A stretch of 8,892 nt of DNA, taken from the NCBI GenBank assembly GCA_003645385.1, contig QNEY01000056.1, positions 1-8,892 of the forward strand, given 5' to 3'. The translations under genes were made by a program, and so were the position numbers. The DNA is from Gammaproteobacteria bacterium. GTDB lineage: Bacteria > Pseudomonadota > Gammaproteobacteria > Nitrosococcales > Methylophagaceae. The notes below the pieces were generated by a model. It was not told the origin of the DNA. It saw nothing but the letters and a program-made list of their open reading frames with translations, and did no database searches. This document shows positions 1 through 6,484 of the stretch, piece by piece; position 1 is the stretch's first letter, and every line of letters begins with the position of its first letter.

Positions 1-531
1 GCGAATAGAACCACCAGTATCGGTACCTGTTGCAATAGGAGCCAGTCTTGCTGCAACTGCAGCTGCAGAACCACCAGATGAGCCACCTGGAACACGATTA
101 ATATCCCATGGGTTTTTAACAGCACCATAAAAACTGGTTTCATTTGATGAACCCATTGCAAACTCATCCATATTGGTTTTACCCAATGTCACCATGCCAG
201 CAGCATTAATTTTTTTAACTACGGTAGCATTGTAGGGTGCCACAAAGTTATCTAGCATTTTGGAACCACAACTGGTGCGTATACCTTGGGTACAGAAAAT
301 ATCTTTATGCGCTAAGGGAATACCAGTTAATTTACCAGCCGTTTTTTGTTGTAACAGTTGGTCAGCAGATTTTGCTTGTTTAAGAGCATTGTCTTCAGTC
401 ACTGTGATAAAGGCATTAAGGCTGCTGTTGTGTGCATTAATGCGGTCAAGATAGTGTTGGGTTAATTCAACACTATTGATTTCACCGTTATGTAATGAGG
501 CTGAAAGTTCAGTAAGAGATTTGTTATGCAT
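1..531 (-). CDS. gatA: GatA, amidase subunit of Asp-tRNA(Asn)/Glu-tRNA(Gln) amidotransferase (3' part missing)
   Basis: GatA is the amidase subunit of cytosolic GatCAB. It frees ammonia from glutamine so that mischarged Glu-tRNA(Gln) or Asp-tRNA(Asn) can be amidated. Reading the minus strand from the ATG at 531-529 gives 177 residues before the window ends; full-length GatA is about 480-490 residues, so over half is outside. The amidase-signature catalytic triad is visible: Lys76 (in LAHKDIF), the cis-Ser151 (in PGGSSGGSAAA) and the nucleophile Ser175 (in TDTGGSIR). The spacing matches the Lys/Ser/Ser triad known in GatA. No in-frame ATG, GTG or TTG lies just upstream in the 70-base gap after gatC, so the start is well supported, although the Shine-Dalgarno is weak. 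It is downstream of gatC on the same strand and probably cotranscribed; gatB would be expected beyond the left edge. Confidence 0.96.
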   Translation of the reverse strand, partial: MHNKSLTELSASLHNGEINSVELTQHYLDRINAHNSSLNAFITVTEDNALKQAKSADQLLQQKTAGKLTGIPLAHKDIFCTQGIRTSCGSKMLDNFVAPYNATVVKKINAAGMVTLGKTNMDEFAMGSSNETSFYGAVKNPWDINRVPGGSSGGSAAAVAARLAPIATGTDTGGSIR

Positions 532-601
532 GTATTTGCCTGTAATTCTAGTTGCTGCTTTGGGTGTTATGAAAAAAAATCTAATTTAAGCTGTGCAGAA
601 C

Positions 602-889
602 CTATTCGATAACTTGTGGGACGAGATAGATGCCAGCTTCAGTTTTTGGCGCAATTGATTGAAATAATTCACGCTGATCAGATTCAGTTACCACATCTCG
701 GCGCAAACGCTGATGAGCATCAAAAGGATGTGCCATGGGTGAAATATTGCTGGTATCAGCTTCATTCATTTGCTCTACAAGATTAAAAATGTTGTTCAAA
801 TCCAGTGCATAGCTAGAGATATCATTTTCATCAATTGATAAACGCGCTAAATGCGCAATTTTTTCTACATCAGTTTTATCTAAACTCAT
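602..889 (-). CDS. gatC: GatC, small subunit of the GatCAB tRNA amidotransferase
   Basis: GatC is the small subunit that wraps around and stabilises the GatA/GatB complex in tRNA-dependent formation of Gln-tRNA and Asn-tRNA. The protein has the family's typical pattern: N-terminal DVEKIAHLARL, a central MAHPFDAHQRLR segment and a C-terminal end IYLVPQVIE. An in-frame ATG at 916 would add nine residues (104 aa), but the ATG at 889 gives 95 aa beginning MSLDKTDVEKIAHLARL. That is the usual gammaproteobacterial length and N-terminus, and a TGGA stretch lies about 8 bases upstream, so I chose 889. The gene ends with TAG at 604-602, 70 bases before gatA. It is transcribed divergently from mreB, an arrangement also found in Pseudomonas. 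Confidence 0.95.
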   Translation of the reverse strand: MSLDKTDVEKIAHLARLSIDENDISSYALDLNNIFNLVEQMNEADTSNISPMAHPFDAHQRLRRDVVTESDQRELFQSIAPKTEAGIYLVPQVIE

Positions 890-1008
890 CGACGGTTCCA
901 ATGGTAATGTTTTCATTAAAGAGTGCAGTTTAAATGATTAGTTGCTTGCTCAACAGCCCATAGGATTGATAAAGTATCGTTTTTATCTTTTGAACGATGG
1001 TTTCTTTA
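890..1008. promoter_or_regulatory. Divergent gatC / mreB intergenic region, promoters expected
   Basis: The 5' ends of gatC (minus) and mreB (plus) face each other here, so both promoters should lie in or near this stretch. Candidate sites are weak. On the plus strand there is TTGCTC at 946-951 with GATAAA at 968-973 (16-base spacer). On the minus strand there is TTCAAA and TATCAA with a 17-base spacer, read leftward from about 993. A small inverted repeat, GATAAA (968-973) and TTTATC (982-987), sits just upstream of mreB. None of these is strong enough to fix a transcription start; the call rests mainly on gene geometry. Confidence 0.35.
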
Positions 1009-2055
1009 ATGTTTGAACGTCTACGTGGTATGTTTTCTAATGATCTTTCGATCGACCTTGGTACAGCCAACACACTGATTTATGTGCGTGGCAAAGGTAT
1101 CGTACTTGACGAGCCATCGGTAGTGGCTATTCGTCAGGATAAAGGGCCTGGAGGTCCACGGTCTATTGCTGCTGTTGGGGTTGAAGCAAAGCGTATGTTG
1201 GGGCGTACTCCCGGAAATATTACTGCAATCAGACCGCTGAAAGATGGTGTGATTGCCGATTTCACAGTTACTGAAAAAATGTTGCAACATTTTATTCGGA
1301 AAATACATGAAGGTCGTTTTCTAAAACCAAGTCCGCGCGTTTTAGTCTGCGTGCCTTGTGGTTCTACTCAAGTTGAACGTCGTGCGATTCGTGAATCTGC
1401 TGCCGGTGCTGGTGCGCGGGATGTCTTTTTGATTGAAGAGCCAATGGCAGCGGCAATTGGTGCAGGAATGCCGGTTGAAGAAGCCAGTGGTTCGATGATT
1501 CTGGATATTGGTGGTGGTACAACTGAAGTTGCGATTATATCGTTGAACGGAATTGTTTATTCTGCTTCAGTTCGGATTGGTGGAGATCTGTTTGATGAGG
1601 CGATCATAAATTATATTCGTCGTAACTACGGTACATTGATAGGTGAATCAACAGCTGAAAAAATTAAAAAACAAATTGGTTCAGCCTTTCCAGGTAATGA
1701 AGTTCAAGAAATGGAAGTACGCGGTAGAAATTTAGCTGAGGGTATACCACGTAGTTTTACACTTAACAGTAATGAGATCCTAGAAGCATTACAGGATCCA
1801 TTGGCGGGTATTATTTCTGCGGTTAAAACGGCATTAGAACAAACACCACCAGAATTAGGTGCTGATGTTGCTGAACGGGGTATCGTGTTGACAGGTGGTG
1901 GTGCATTACTACGTGATTTGGATCGTTTGCTGGTTGAGGAAACGGGCCTACCAGCAATTATTGCTGAAGATCCCTTGACCTGTGTTGCTCGTGGTGGTGG
2001 TCGTGCATTAGAAATGATAGATGAACGAGGCACTGACGTTTTTACATTTGAATAA
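1009..2055 (+). CDS. mreB: MreB, actin-like rod-shape determining protein
   Basis: MreB is the bacterial actin homologue. It forms membrane-bound ATP-dependent filaments under the inner membrane and guides the elongation machinery in rod-shaped cells. The protein is close to E. coli and Pseudomonas MreB throughout. Numbering from the chosen start, the phosphate-1 motif DLGTANTLIY begins near residue 16, IEEPMAAAIGAG near 142, phosphate-2 DIGGGTTEVAII near 166 and the adenosine motif LTGGGALL near 294. The N-terminus MFERLRGMF is the amphipathic membrane-binding helix of Gram-negative MreB. An in-frame ATG at 997 would give 352 aa; the ATG at 1009 gives 348 aa and aligns with family starts such as MFKKLRGMF, so I prefer it, although neither has a strong Shine-Dalgarno. 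It is the first gene of the elongasome cluster and is followed by an intrinsic terminator, so it may be made in excess over the genes downstream. Confidence 0.97.
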   Translation: MFERLRGMFSNDLSIDLGTANTLIYVRGKGIVLDEPSVVAIRQDKGPGGPRSIAAVGVEAKRMLGRTPGNITAIRPLKDGVIADFTVTEKMLQHFIRKIHEGRFLKPSPRVLVCVPCGSTQVERRAIRESAAGAGARDVFLIEEPMAAAIGAGMPVEEASGSMILDIGGGTTEVAIISLNGIVYSASVRIGGDLFDEAIINYIRRNYGTLIGESTAEKIKKQIGSAFPGNEVQEMEVRGRNLAEGIPRSFTLNSNEILEALQDPLAGIISAVKTALEQTPPELGADVAERGIVLTGGGALLRDLDRLLVEETGLPAIIAEDPLTCVARGGGRALEMIDERGTDVFTFE

Positions 2056-2075
2056 TTCTTATAGTATGAATATTG

Positions 2076-2112
2076 AGACCTTTGTAGATGATTGGATCTG
2101 CAAAGGTTTTTT
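2076..2112 (+). terminator. Intrinsic (Rho-independent) terminator between mreB and mreC
   Basis: ACCTTTGTAGA (2078-2088) pairs with TCTGCAAAGGT (2097-2107), giving an 11-bp stem with one G-U wobble and an 8-base loop TGATTGGA. Pairing can extend by two more pairs (2076-2077 with 2108-2109). The stem is followed at once by six Ts (2107-2112) and, after AG, five more (2115-2119). This is the classical form of an intrinsic terminator. It lies 20 bases after the mreB stop codon and ends 16 bases before the proposed mreC start. It should yield a mreB-only transcript, with mreC and later genes reached by partial read-through or from an unseen promoter inside mreB. Confidence 0.85.
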
Positions 2113-2119
2113 AGTTTTT

Positions 2120-2131
2120 GGAACGTAGATT
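2120..2131 (+). promoter_or_regulatory. Ribosome-binding site and ATT start region of mreC
   Basis: GGAA at 2120-2123 is followed after five bases by ATT (2129-2131). The in-frame TAG at 2126-2128 directly precedes the ATT, so the reading frame cannot extend further upstream. The Shine-Dalgarno-like site immediately follows the T tract of the mreB terminator. The position of this site is the main sequence evidence for choosing ATT over the next in-frame codon ATC. AUU starts are known elsewhere, for example E. coli infC, where they limit initiation. Confidence 0.55.
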
Positions 2132-3022
2132 ATCAAACCGTTATTTGCCCATAATCCATCTTTAAATACCCGACTTCTATTGGCTTTAATTGCATCGATA
2201 GTATTGTTTTTTATTGATACCAGAATGAACTATTTTGTCCCCATTCGCAGTGTGTTATCAACAGTTGTTTATCCTATTCAGACGATGGCTGCTCTTCCAA
2301 AAGATATCTCTGATTGGGTAGCTAATTATTTTCAATCACAACGACAATTAAAAGAGAAAAACACTGAGTTGGAAGCAACTAATTTGTTAAATAGTGTTCG
2401 ACTACAAAGACTAAAGGCATTGGAGCGTGAGAATATACGGCTACGTAAGCTTCTTGGCTCTTCATTTCGTTTGCGTGAGCGAGTACTTGTCGCAGAGTTA
2501 TTGACTATAGATTTAGACCCATCCTATCAGCAGGTAGTGATAGATAAAGGTCAACGTTATGATGTTTTTGTCGGCCAACCAGTACTAGATGCGACAGGAG
2601 TAATGGGGCAGGTCACAGAGGTTAACCCATTTTCCAGCCGAGTCGTATTACTGACTGATCCAAGTCATGCTATTCCTGTACAAGTGAATCGTAATGGTTT
2701 GCGATCTATAGCTACAGGTTGGGGTTTAGGTGAATCATTGCAACTAGAGAATTTGCCGCATAATGCTGATGTGCGCATAGGTGACTCGTTAGTAACATCA
2801 GGTCTAGGTGGGCGCTTCCCAGTAGGCTATCCCGTTGGTACTGTAGTCTCGGTTAATTTTCCGCAAGGTAAGGCATTTGCTGAAATTGGCGTGAAACCAG
2901 CAGCCCAATTATCTACAAGTCGGGAAGTGCTATTGGTATTACCCGCTAAAATGGTAGAAATTAGTAAAAAATCCCCTGATACCGATACTGAGACTGAGAC
3001 TGAGGCTGAGGCGGAACGCTAA
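2129..3022 (+). CDS. mreC: MreC, rod-shape determining protein (probable ATT start codon)
   Basis: MreC is a bitopic inner-membrane protein whose periplasmic part binds and activates PBP2 within the elongasome. From 2129 it is 297 aa: a short cytoplasmic N-terminus (IKPLFAHNPSLNTR), a membrane segment at about 15-30, a coiled coil at about 69-109 (SQRQLKEKN to ENIRLRKLLG), the MreC beta-domain at about 118-272 (with QQVVIDKG, GQPVLDATGVMGQV and VTSGLGGRFPVGYPVG), and an acidic tail. The N-terminus aligns with E. coli MKPIFSRGPSLQIRL, yet no ATG, GTG, TTG or CTG exists between the stop at 2126-2128 and TTG at 2180. A TTG start at 2180 would remove the N-terminus and cut the membrane helix. ATT at 2129 follows GGAA (2120-2123) by 5 bases and gives fMet-Lys/Ile-type family starts, so I chose it; ATC at 2132 is the alternative. 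The stop overlaps the mreD start by one base. Confidence 0.93.
   Translation: MIKPLFAHNPSLNTRLLLALIASIVLFFIDTRMNYFVPIRSVLSTVVYPIQTMAALPKDISDWVANYFQSQRQLKEKNTELEATNLLNSVRLQRLKALERENIRLRKLLGSSFRLRERVLVAELLTIDLDPSYQQVVIDKGQRYDVFVGQPVLDATGVMGQVTEVNPFSSRVVLLTDPSHAIPVQVNRNGLRSIATGWGLGESLQLENLPHNADVRIGDSLVTSGLGGRFPVGYPVGTVVSVNFPQGKAFAEIGVKPAAQLSTSREVLLVLPAKMVEISKKSPDTDTETETEAEAER
2981..3016 (+). repeat. Degenerate ACTGAG hexamer repeat at the 3' end of mreC
   Basis: Six hexamer units run in the mreC frame: ACCGAT, ACTGAG three times (2987-3004), GCTGAG and GCGGAA. They encode a Thr/Asp/Glu/Ala-rich acidic tail (TDTETETEAEAE). Because the unit is six bases, gain or loss of copies changes the tail by two residues without shifting the frame. 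The last units also supply the GAGG (3008-3011) and GGA (3013-3015) stretches that serve as the likely ribosome-binding site of mreD. Confidence 0.7.
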
Positions 3023-3498
3023 TGGCTGAAAATCAAAAATCACATGGTGGGATTATTATTTTCACAATAGTATTTGCAATGCTATTGATGCTGTTGCCAT
3101 TGCCAGACAGCTTACGTTTCTTCAGACCTGAATGGGTGCTTATAACCTTAATTTATTGGGCAATGGCAGTCCCTCGTCTTGTTGGAGTTGGTTTTGCCTG
3201 GGTGGTTGGGTTGTTGATGGATGTAATGATGGGGGGTGCTATGGGAGTACTGGCTTTTTCATATACTTTAGTTATTTATCTGGTGTTGCAATTTCATTTA
3301 CAACTACGGCAATATCCTTTGTGGCAACAAGCTTTGAGTATTCTGTCATTAGTCTTATTGGTTGATATTGTTACAGTATTGGTATCACCAACAATGGCAG
3401 GTTGGCATGTTTGGTTGCCAGCGGTTAGTAGTACTGTATTGTGGCCGGTAATGTATTCGCTTTTACGTACAGTTCGACGTACATTCAATGTTAGCTGA
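3022..3498 (+). CDS. mreD: MreD, rod-shape determining membrane protein
   Basis: MreD is a small integral inner-membrane protein of the elongasome that works with MreC and modulates the activation of PBP2. At 158 aa it is close to E. coli MreD (162 aa). The sequence is almost wholly hydrophobic, with about five or six membrane segments: roughly 8-27, 37-50, 55-95 (probably two), 105-124 and 130-150. The stretch GFAWVVGLLMDVMMGG, with its Gly/Asp pattern, is typical of the family. Its ATG overlaps the last base of the mreC stop (TAATG), and GGA at 3013-3015 lies six bases upstream, so translation is probably coupled to mreC. It precedes mrdA by nine bases. Recognition rests on context plus the hydrophobic pattern, because this family is poorly conserved. 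Confidence 0.93.
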   Translation: MAENQKSHGGIIIFTIVFAMLLMLLPLPDSLRFFRPEWVLITLIYWAMAVPRLVGVGFAWVVGLLMDVMMGGAMGVLAFSYTLVIYLVLQFHLQLRQYPLWQQALSILSLVLLVDIVTVLVSPTMAGWHVWLPAVSSTVLWPVMYSLLRTVRRTFNVS

Positions 3499-3507
3499 AT
3501 AAAATAG

Positions 3508-5361
3508 ATGGCTACCAGGTTTGAGCTAAAAGACCATTTCCGTGAGAGTCGCTTAACAAATGATCGGTTGATTTTTGCAGCCATTATCGCAGGGTTATTA
3601 TTTGTCGTTGTTATGGTGAGACTTGCAGTTTTGCAAGTTTTTGAATATGAACATTTTGACTCGTTGTCTAACAGAAATCGGGTAGATATTGGACCATTAC
3701 CACCACAACGAGGCTTAATTTATGACCGAAATGGTGTGATCCTAGCTGAAAATATACCCACATTCAGTTTGGAATTAATTCCAGAAAAAGTATTAGATTT
3801 GGATAGTACCCTAAATGATTTAGCCGTCATTCTTGCCATGAATGCGGATGAAGTACTAGACATAAAACAACGCATTAACCAGCAACGTAGTTTTAATCAA
3901 ATAATAGTTAAACAACGTTTAACCGAGCAAGAAGTAGCAAAGTTCTCTGTTAATCGACATCATTTTACTGGTGTAGATGTCGTTGGTCGGTTAATTAGGC
4001 ATTATCCTCAAGGTGCTTTATTTGCCCATACGGTAGGTTATGTTGGTCGAATTAATAAGCGGGATCAACAACGCATAGATGAACGAAATTACAAAGGTAC
4101 GCTACACATTGGTAAAACTGGTGTAGAAAAATTTTATGAAGATCTGTTGCATGGTCAAGTAGGGTATCAAGAAGTAGAGACTAATGTTCAGGGTCGAATT
4201 ATTCGGGAGTTACACAGTGTACCTCCCGTTTCAGGAAACGATCTATATTTGCATCTAGATATTAATTTACAGCGCATCGCAGCAGAAGCATTAGGTACAT
4301 ACAATGGGGCTATAGTCGCACTTGATCCAAAATCAGGTGGTGTATTGGCAATGGTCAGCAAACCAGACTTTGACCCAAATGATTTTGTATCAGGGATTAG
4401 CATTAAGAAATATGCTGTATTAAGAGATTCAATAGATAGACCTTTGTTTGATCGAGCATTACGGGGTCATTATCCACCCGGCTCTACACTGAAACCCTTT
4501 GTGGCACTTGCAGGTTTAGAGAGTGGGGTAGTAAATGAATATTCAAAAACTTTCTGTCCAGGCTGGTATAGTCTGCCAGGCAAAGACCACCGTTACCGCT
4601 GTTGGAAAAAGCATGGTCATGGAAAGGTTGATTTATTAAAGGCAGTTTCACAGTCGTGTGATGTTTATTTTTACGATCTTGCTCATACTTTGGGTATAGA
4701 CAGAATACATAGCTTTTTGGATTTATTTGGTTTTGGGCATCGAACAGGTATTGATATTCCGAGCGAAAGCAGGGGGTTATCACCATCAGCACAGTGGAAA
4801 CACGACACTCGAAATCAGGCTTGGTATCCAGGGGAAACGTTAATATCAGGTATTGGTCAGGGATTCAATCAAATGACACCAATCCAACTTGCTCATGCGA
4901 CAGCTACATTAGCGATGCGCGGGGTAAGTATTAGTCCTCAGGTAGCTCGTGCGAGTAGAAAAACCGGTCAAAGTGAGCTACAACTGATAGCTACAGAAAC
5001 TATTGAAGCGTTGCCAATGCAGAAGAGCCAAAATTGGGAAAAAGTGATTAATTCAATGGTAGAAGTTATTCACGGCAAGCGGGGTACTGCCAGACATGTA
5101 GGCAAAGATATGCCATTTGAAATAGCAGGTAAGACGGGTACAGCACAAGTATTTGGTATTAAACAAGATGAAGAATATGATGCAGACAGTATAGCCAAGA
5201 AGTTACGTGACCACGCTCTATTTGTTGCATTCGCACCGGCTGATGACCCAGAGTTTGTGGTAGCAATTGTAGTAGAGAATGGTGGTGGAGGCAGTAAGAC
5301 TGCAGCCCCAATTGCACGTAAAATGATTAAACAATTTTTTGGAATCACCCCTGATGAGTAG
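3508..5361 (+). CDS. mrdA: Penicillin-binding protein 2 (elongasome D,D-transpeptidase)
   Basis: PBP2 is the class B transpeptidase that crosslinks new peptidoglycan during side-wall growth, in complex with RodA and activated by MreC. The 617-aa protein has a short cytoplasmic N-terminus, one membrane helix at about 21-43, the PBP-dimer/pedestal domain (PPQRGLIYDRNG near 65) and a transpeptidase domain from about 260. Active-site motifs are all present: Ser326-Thr-Leu-Lys329 (PPGSTLKP), Ser383-Cys-Asp385 and Lys542-Thr-Gly544 (GKTGTAQVFG). The SxD form of the second motif is normal for PBP2. Cys350, Cys365, His371 and Cys384 fall at the places of the zinc ligands described for Acinetobacter PBP2. 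The ATG at 3508 is directly preceded by an in-frame stop and has no clear Shine-Dalgarno, so it probably depends on coupling to mreD, nine bases upstream. The family name pbpA is also used. Confidence 0.98.
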   Translation: MATRFELKDHFRESRLTNDRLIFAAIIAGLLFVVVMVRLAVLQVFEYEHFDSLSNRNRVDIGPLPPQRGLIYDRNGVILAENIPTFSLELIPEKVLDLDSTLNDLAVILAMNADEVLDIKQRINQQRSFNQIIVKQRLTEQEVAKFSVNRHHFTGVDVVGRLIRHYPQGALFAHTVGYVGRINKRDQQRIDERNYKGTLHIGKTGVEKFYEDLLHGQVGYQEVETNVQGRIIRELHSVPPVSGNDLYLHLDINLQRIAAEALGTYNGAIVALDPKSGGVLAMVSKPDFDPNDFVSGISIKKYAVLRDSIDRPLFDRALRGHYPPGSTLKPFVALAGLESGVVNEYSKTFCPGWYSLPGKDHRYRCWKKHGHGKVDLLKAVSQSCDVYFYDLAHTLGIDRIHSFLDLFGFGHRTGIDIPSESRGLSPSAQWKHDTRNQAWYPGETLISGIGQGFNQMTPIQLAHATATLAMRGVSISPQVARASRKTGQSELQLIATETIEALPMQKSQNWEKVINSMVEVIHGKRGTARHVGKDMPFEIAGKTGTAQVFGIKQDEEYDADSIAKKLRDHALFVAFAPADDPEFVVAIVVENGGGGSKTAAPIARKMIKQFFGITPDE

Positions 5362-6484
5362 TTTAATCGCTGATAGACGACATTCCCAGCGCTGGGGTCT
5401 AACTCAAGCGAGTAGTAAGATTCATATTGATATTATTTTATTACTTGGTTTGATTTCACTATTGGGTGTGGGGTTGATGGTTCTATATAGTGCTGGTGGC
5501 CAAGATTCATCTCTGTTGATTCGACAACTTATAAGGATAGCAACAGCTTTTATTGCTTTGTTGGTATTATCGAATATTCATCCAGATCGAATGCGTGATG
5601 CTGCTTATTGGATATATGGTGCAGGATTAATGTTGCTAGTAGCAGTGTTAGTGTTTGGTCACGAAGGTAAAGGAGCTCAGCGTTGGTTAGACTTGGGTTT
5701 TTTTCGCTTTCAGCCATCAGAATTAATGAAGTTAGCCGTACCATTACTAGTGGCGACTTATTTAGCAGAACGACCATTGCCACCATCATTTGGCAGATTA
5801 TTAGTCGGTTTGGTTATGATTGTTGTACCTTCTTTATTAATAGCGAAACAGCCAGACTTAGGTACATCAATATTAATTGCTAGTTCTGGTTTGATTGTCG
5901 TATTTTTATCTGGAATCTCCTGGCGACTTATTATTGGGTTTATCACACTGTGTGCTTCGGCATTACCGGTTCTATGGTATGTGATGCATGATTATCAACG
6001 CCAACGAGTGCTGACCTTGTTAAATCCTGAAAGCGATCCTCTTGGGGCCGGTTATCACATCATACAATCAAAAATTGCGATAGGATCAGGTGGCATATTT
6101 GGTCGAGGTTGGTTGGAAGGTACTCAATCACAATTAGCATTTTTACCTGAACGATCAACCGACTTTATCTTTGCAGTAATTGCTGAAGAATTTGGTTTAA
6201 TTGGTGTTGGAGTTTTATTGGTAATGTATTTATTAGTAGCTGGTAGAGGACTGTATATCGCGAGTCAGGCTCAATCCAGCTTTGCACGATTATTGGCCGG
6301 GAGTATTTCTATAACTTTTCTGGTCTATGTATTTGTTAATGTCGGGATGGTGACGGGTTTATTGCCTGTAGTTGGTGTGCCATTACCGTTAGTAAGCTAT
6401 GGAGGCACTTCAATGGTGACCTTATTAGCCGGCTTCGGTATCCTGATGTCCATTCATACCCATCGAAGGATGATGTCACCGTGA
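5354..6484 (+). CDS. mrdB: RodA, SEDS-family peptidoglycan glycosyltransferase
   Basis: RodA is the SEDS polymerase that builds glycan strands from lipid II in the inner membrane and works as a pair with PBP2. The 376-aa protein (E. coli 370) has about ten membrane segments and closely follows E. coli RodA: GAQRWLDLGFFRFQPSELMK, QPDLGTSILIA, MHDYQRQRVLTLLNPESDPLG and YHIIQSKIAIGSGG. The catalytic aspartate is expected at Asp270, in FLPERSTDFIFAV. The C-terminal GVPLPLVSYGGTS and SIHTHR are also family hallmarks. I chose ATG at 5354, which overlaps the end of mrdA by eight bases; a TTG at 5339 would add five residues but lies deeper in mrdA. GGA at 5341-5343 may serve as a weak Shine-Dalgarno. 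The rodA name is equally common. Confidence 0.98.
   Translation: MSSLIADRRHSQRWGLTQASSKIHIDIILLLGLISLLGVGLMVLYSAGGQDSSLLIRQLIRIATAFIALLVLSNIHPDRMRDAAYWIYGAGLMLLVAVLVFGHEGKGAQRWLDLGFFRFQPSELMKLAVPLLVATYLAERPLPPSFGRLLVGLVMIVVPSLLIAKQPDLGTSILIASSGLIVVFLSGISWRLIIGFITLCASALPVLWYVMHDYQRQRVLTLLNPESDPLGAGYHIIQSKIAIGSGGIFGRGWLEGTQSQLAFLPERSTDFIFAVIAEEFGLIGVGVLLVMYLLVAGRGLYIASQAQSSFARLLAGSISITFLVYVFVNVGMVTGLLPVVGVPLPLVSYGGTSMVTLLAGFGILMSIHTHRRMMSP

Noticed and set aside
890..916. ATG at 916 as the gatC start, adding nine residues
   Set aside because: The 95-aa form from 889 matches the length and N-terminus of GatC in related bacteria.
941..954. Imperfect palindrome GTTG...CAAC upstream of mreB
   Set aside because: Only four bases match on each side, which is expected by chance; not called as an operator.
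1021..1308. Open frames antisense to mreB (1021-1308 and 1704-2033)
   Set aside because: Both lie opposite a highly conserved gene and their translations look like no known protein; they are shadows of mreB codon use.
1357..1374. Cysteines in the MreB segment CVPCGST, possibly unusual
   Set aside because: The same CVPC arrangement occurs in Pseudomonas MreB, so it is ordinary for the group.
2041..2070. Possible mreC promoter: TTTACA (2041-2046) with TATGAA (2065-2070)
   Set aside because: The -10 is weak, the spacer is 18, and the transcript would start within the terminator stem. Not enough to call.
2180..2182. TTG at 2180 as the mreC start
   Set aside because: It would delete the conserved N-terminus and leave about half a membrane helix, and there is no Shine-Dalgarno before it.
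3132..3365. Second plus-strand frame inside mreD
   Set aside because: It is an out-of-frame reading of a hydrophobic gene, with no ribosome-binding site and no family features.
5339..5341. TTG at 5339 as the rodA start
   Set aside because: ATG at 5354 is a better codon, gives a typical length and a short overlap with mrdA. The extra residues (ESPL) have no family support.
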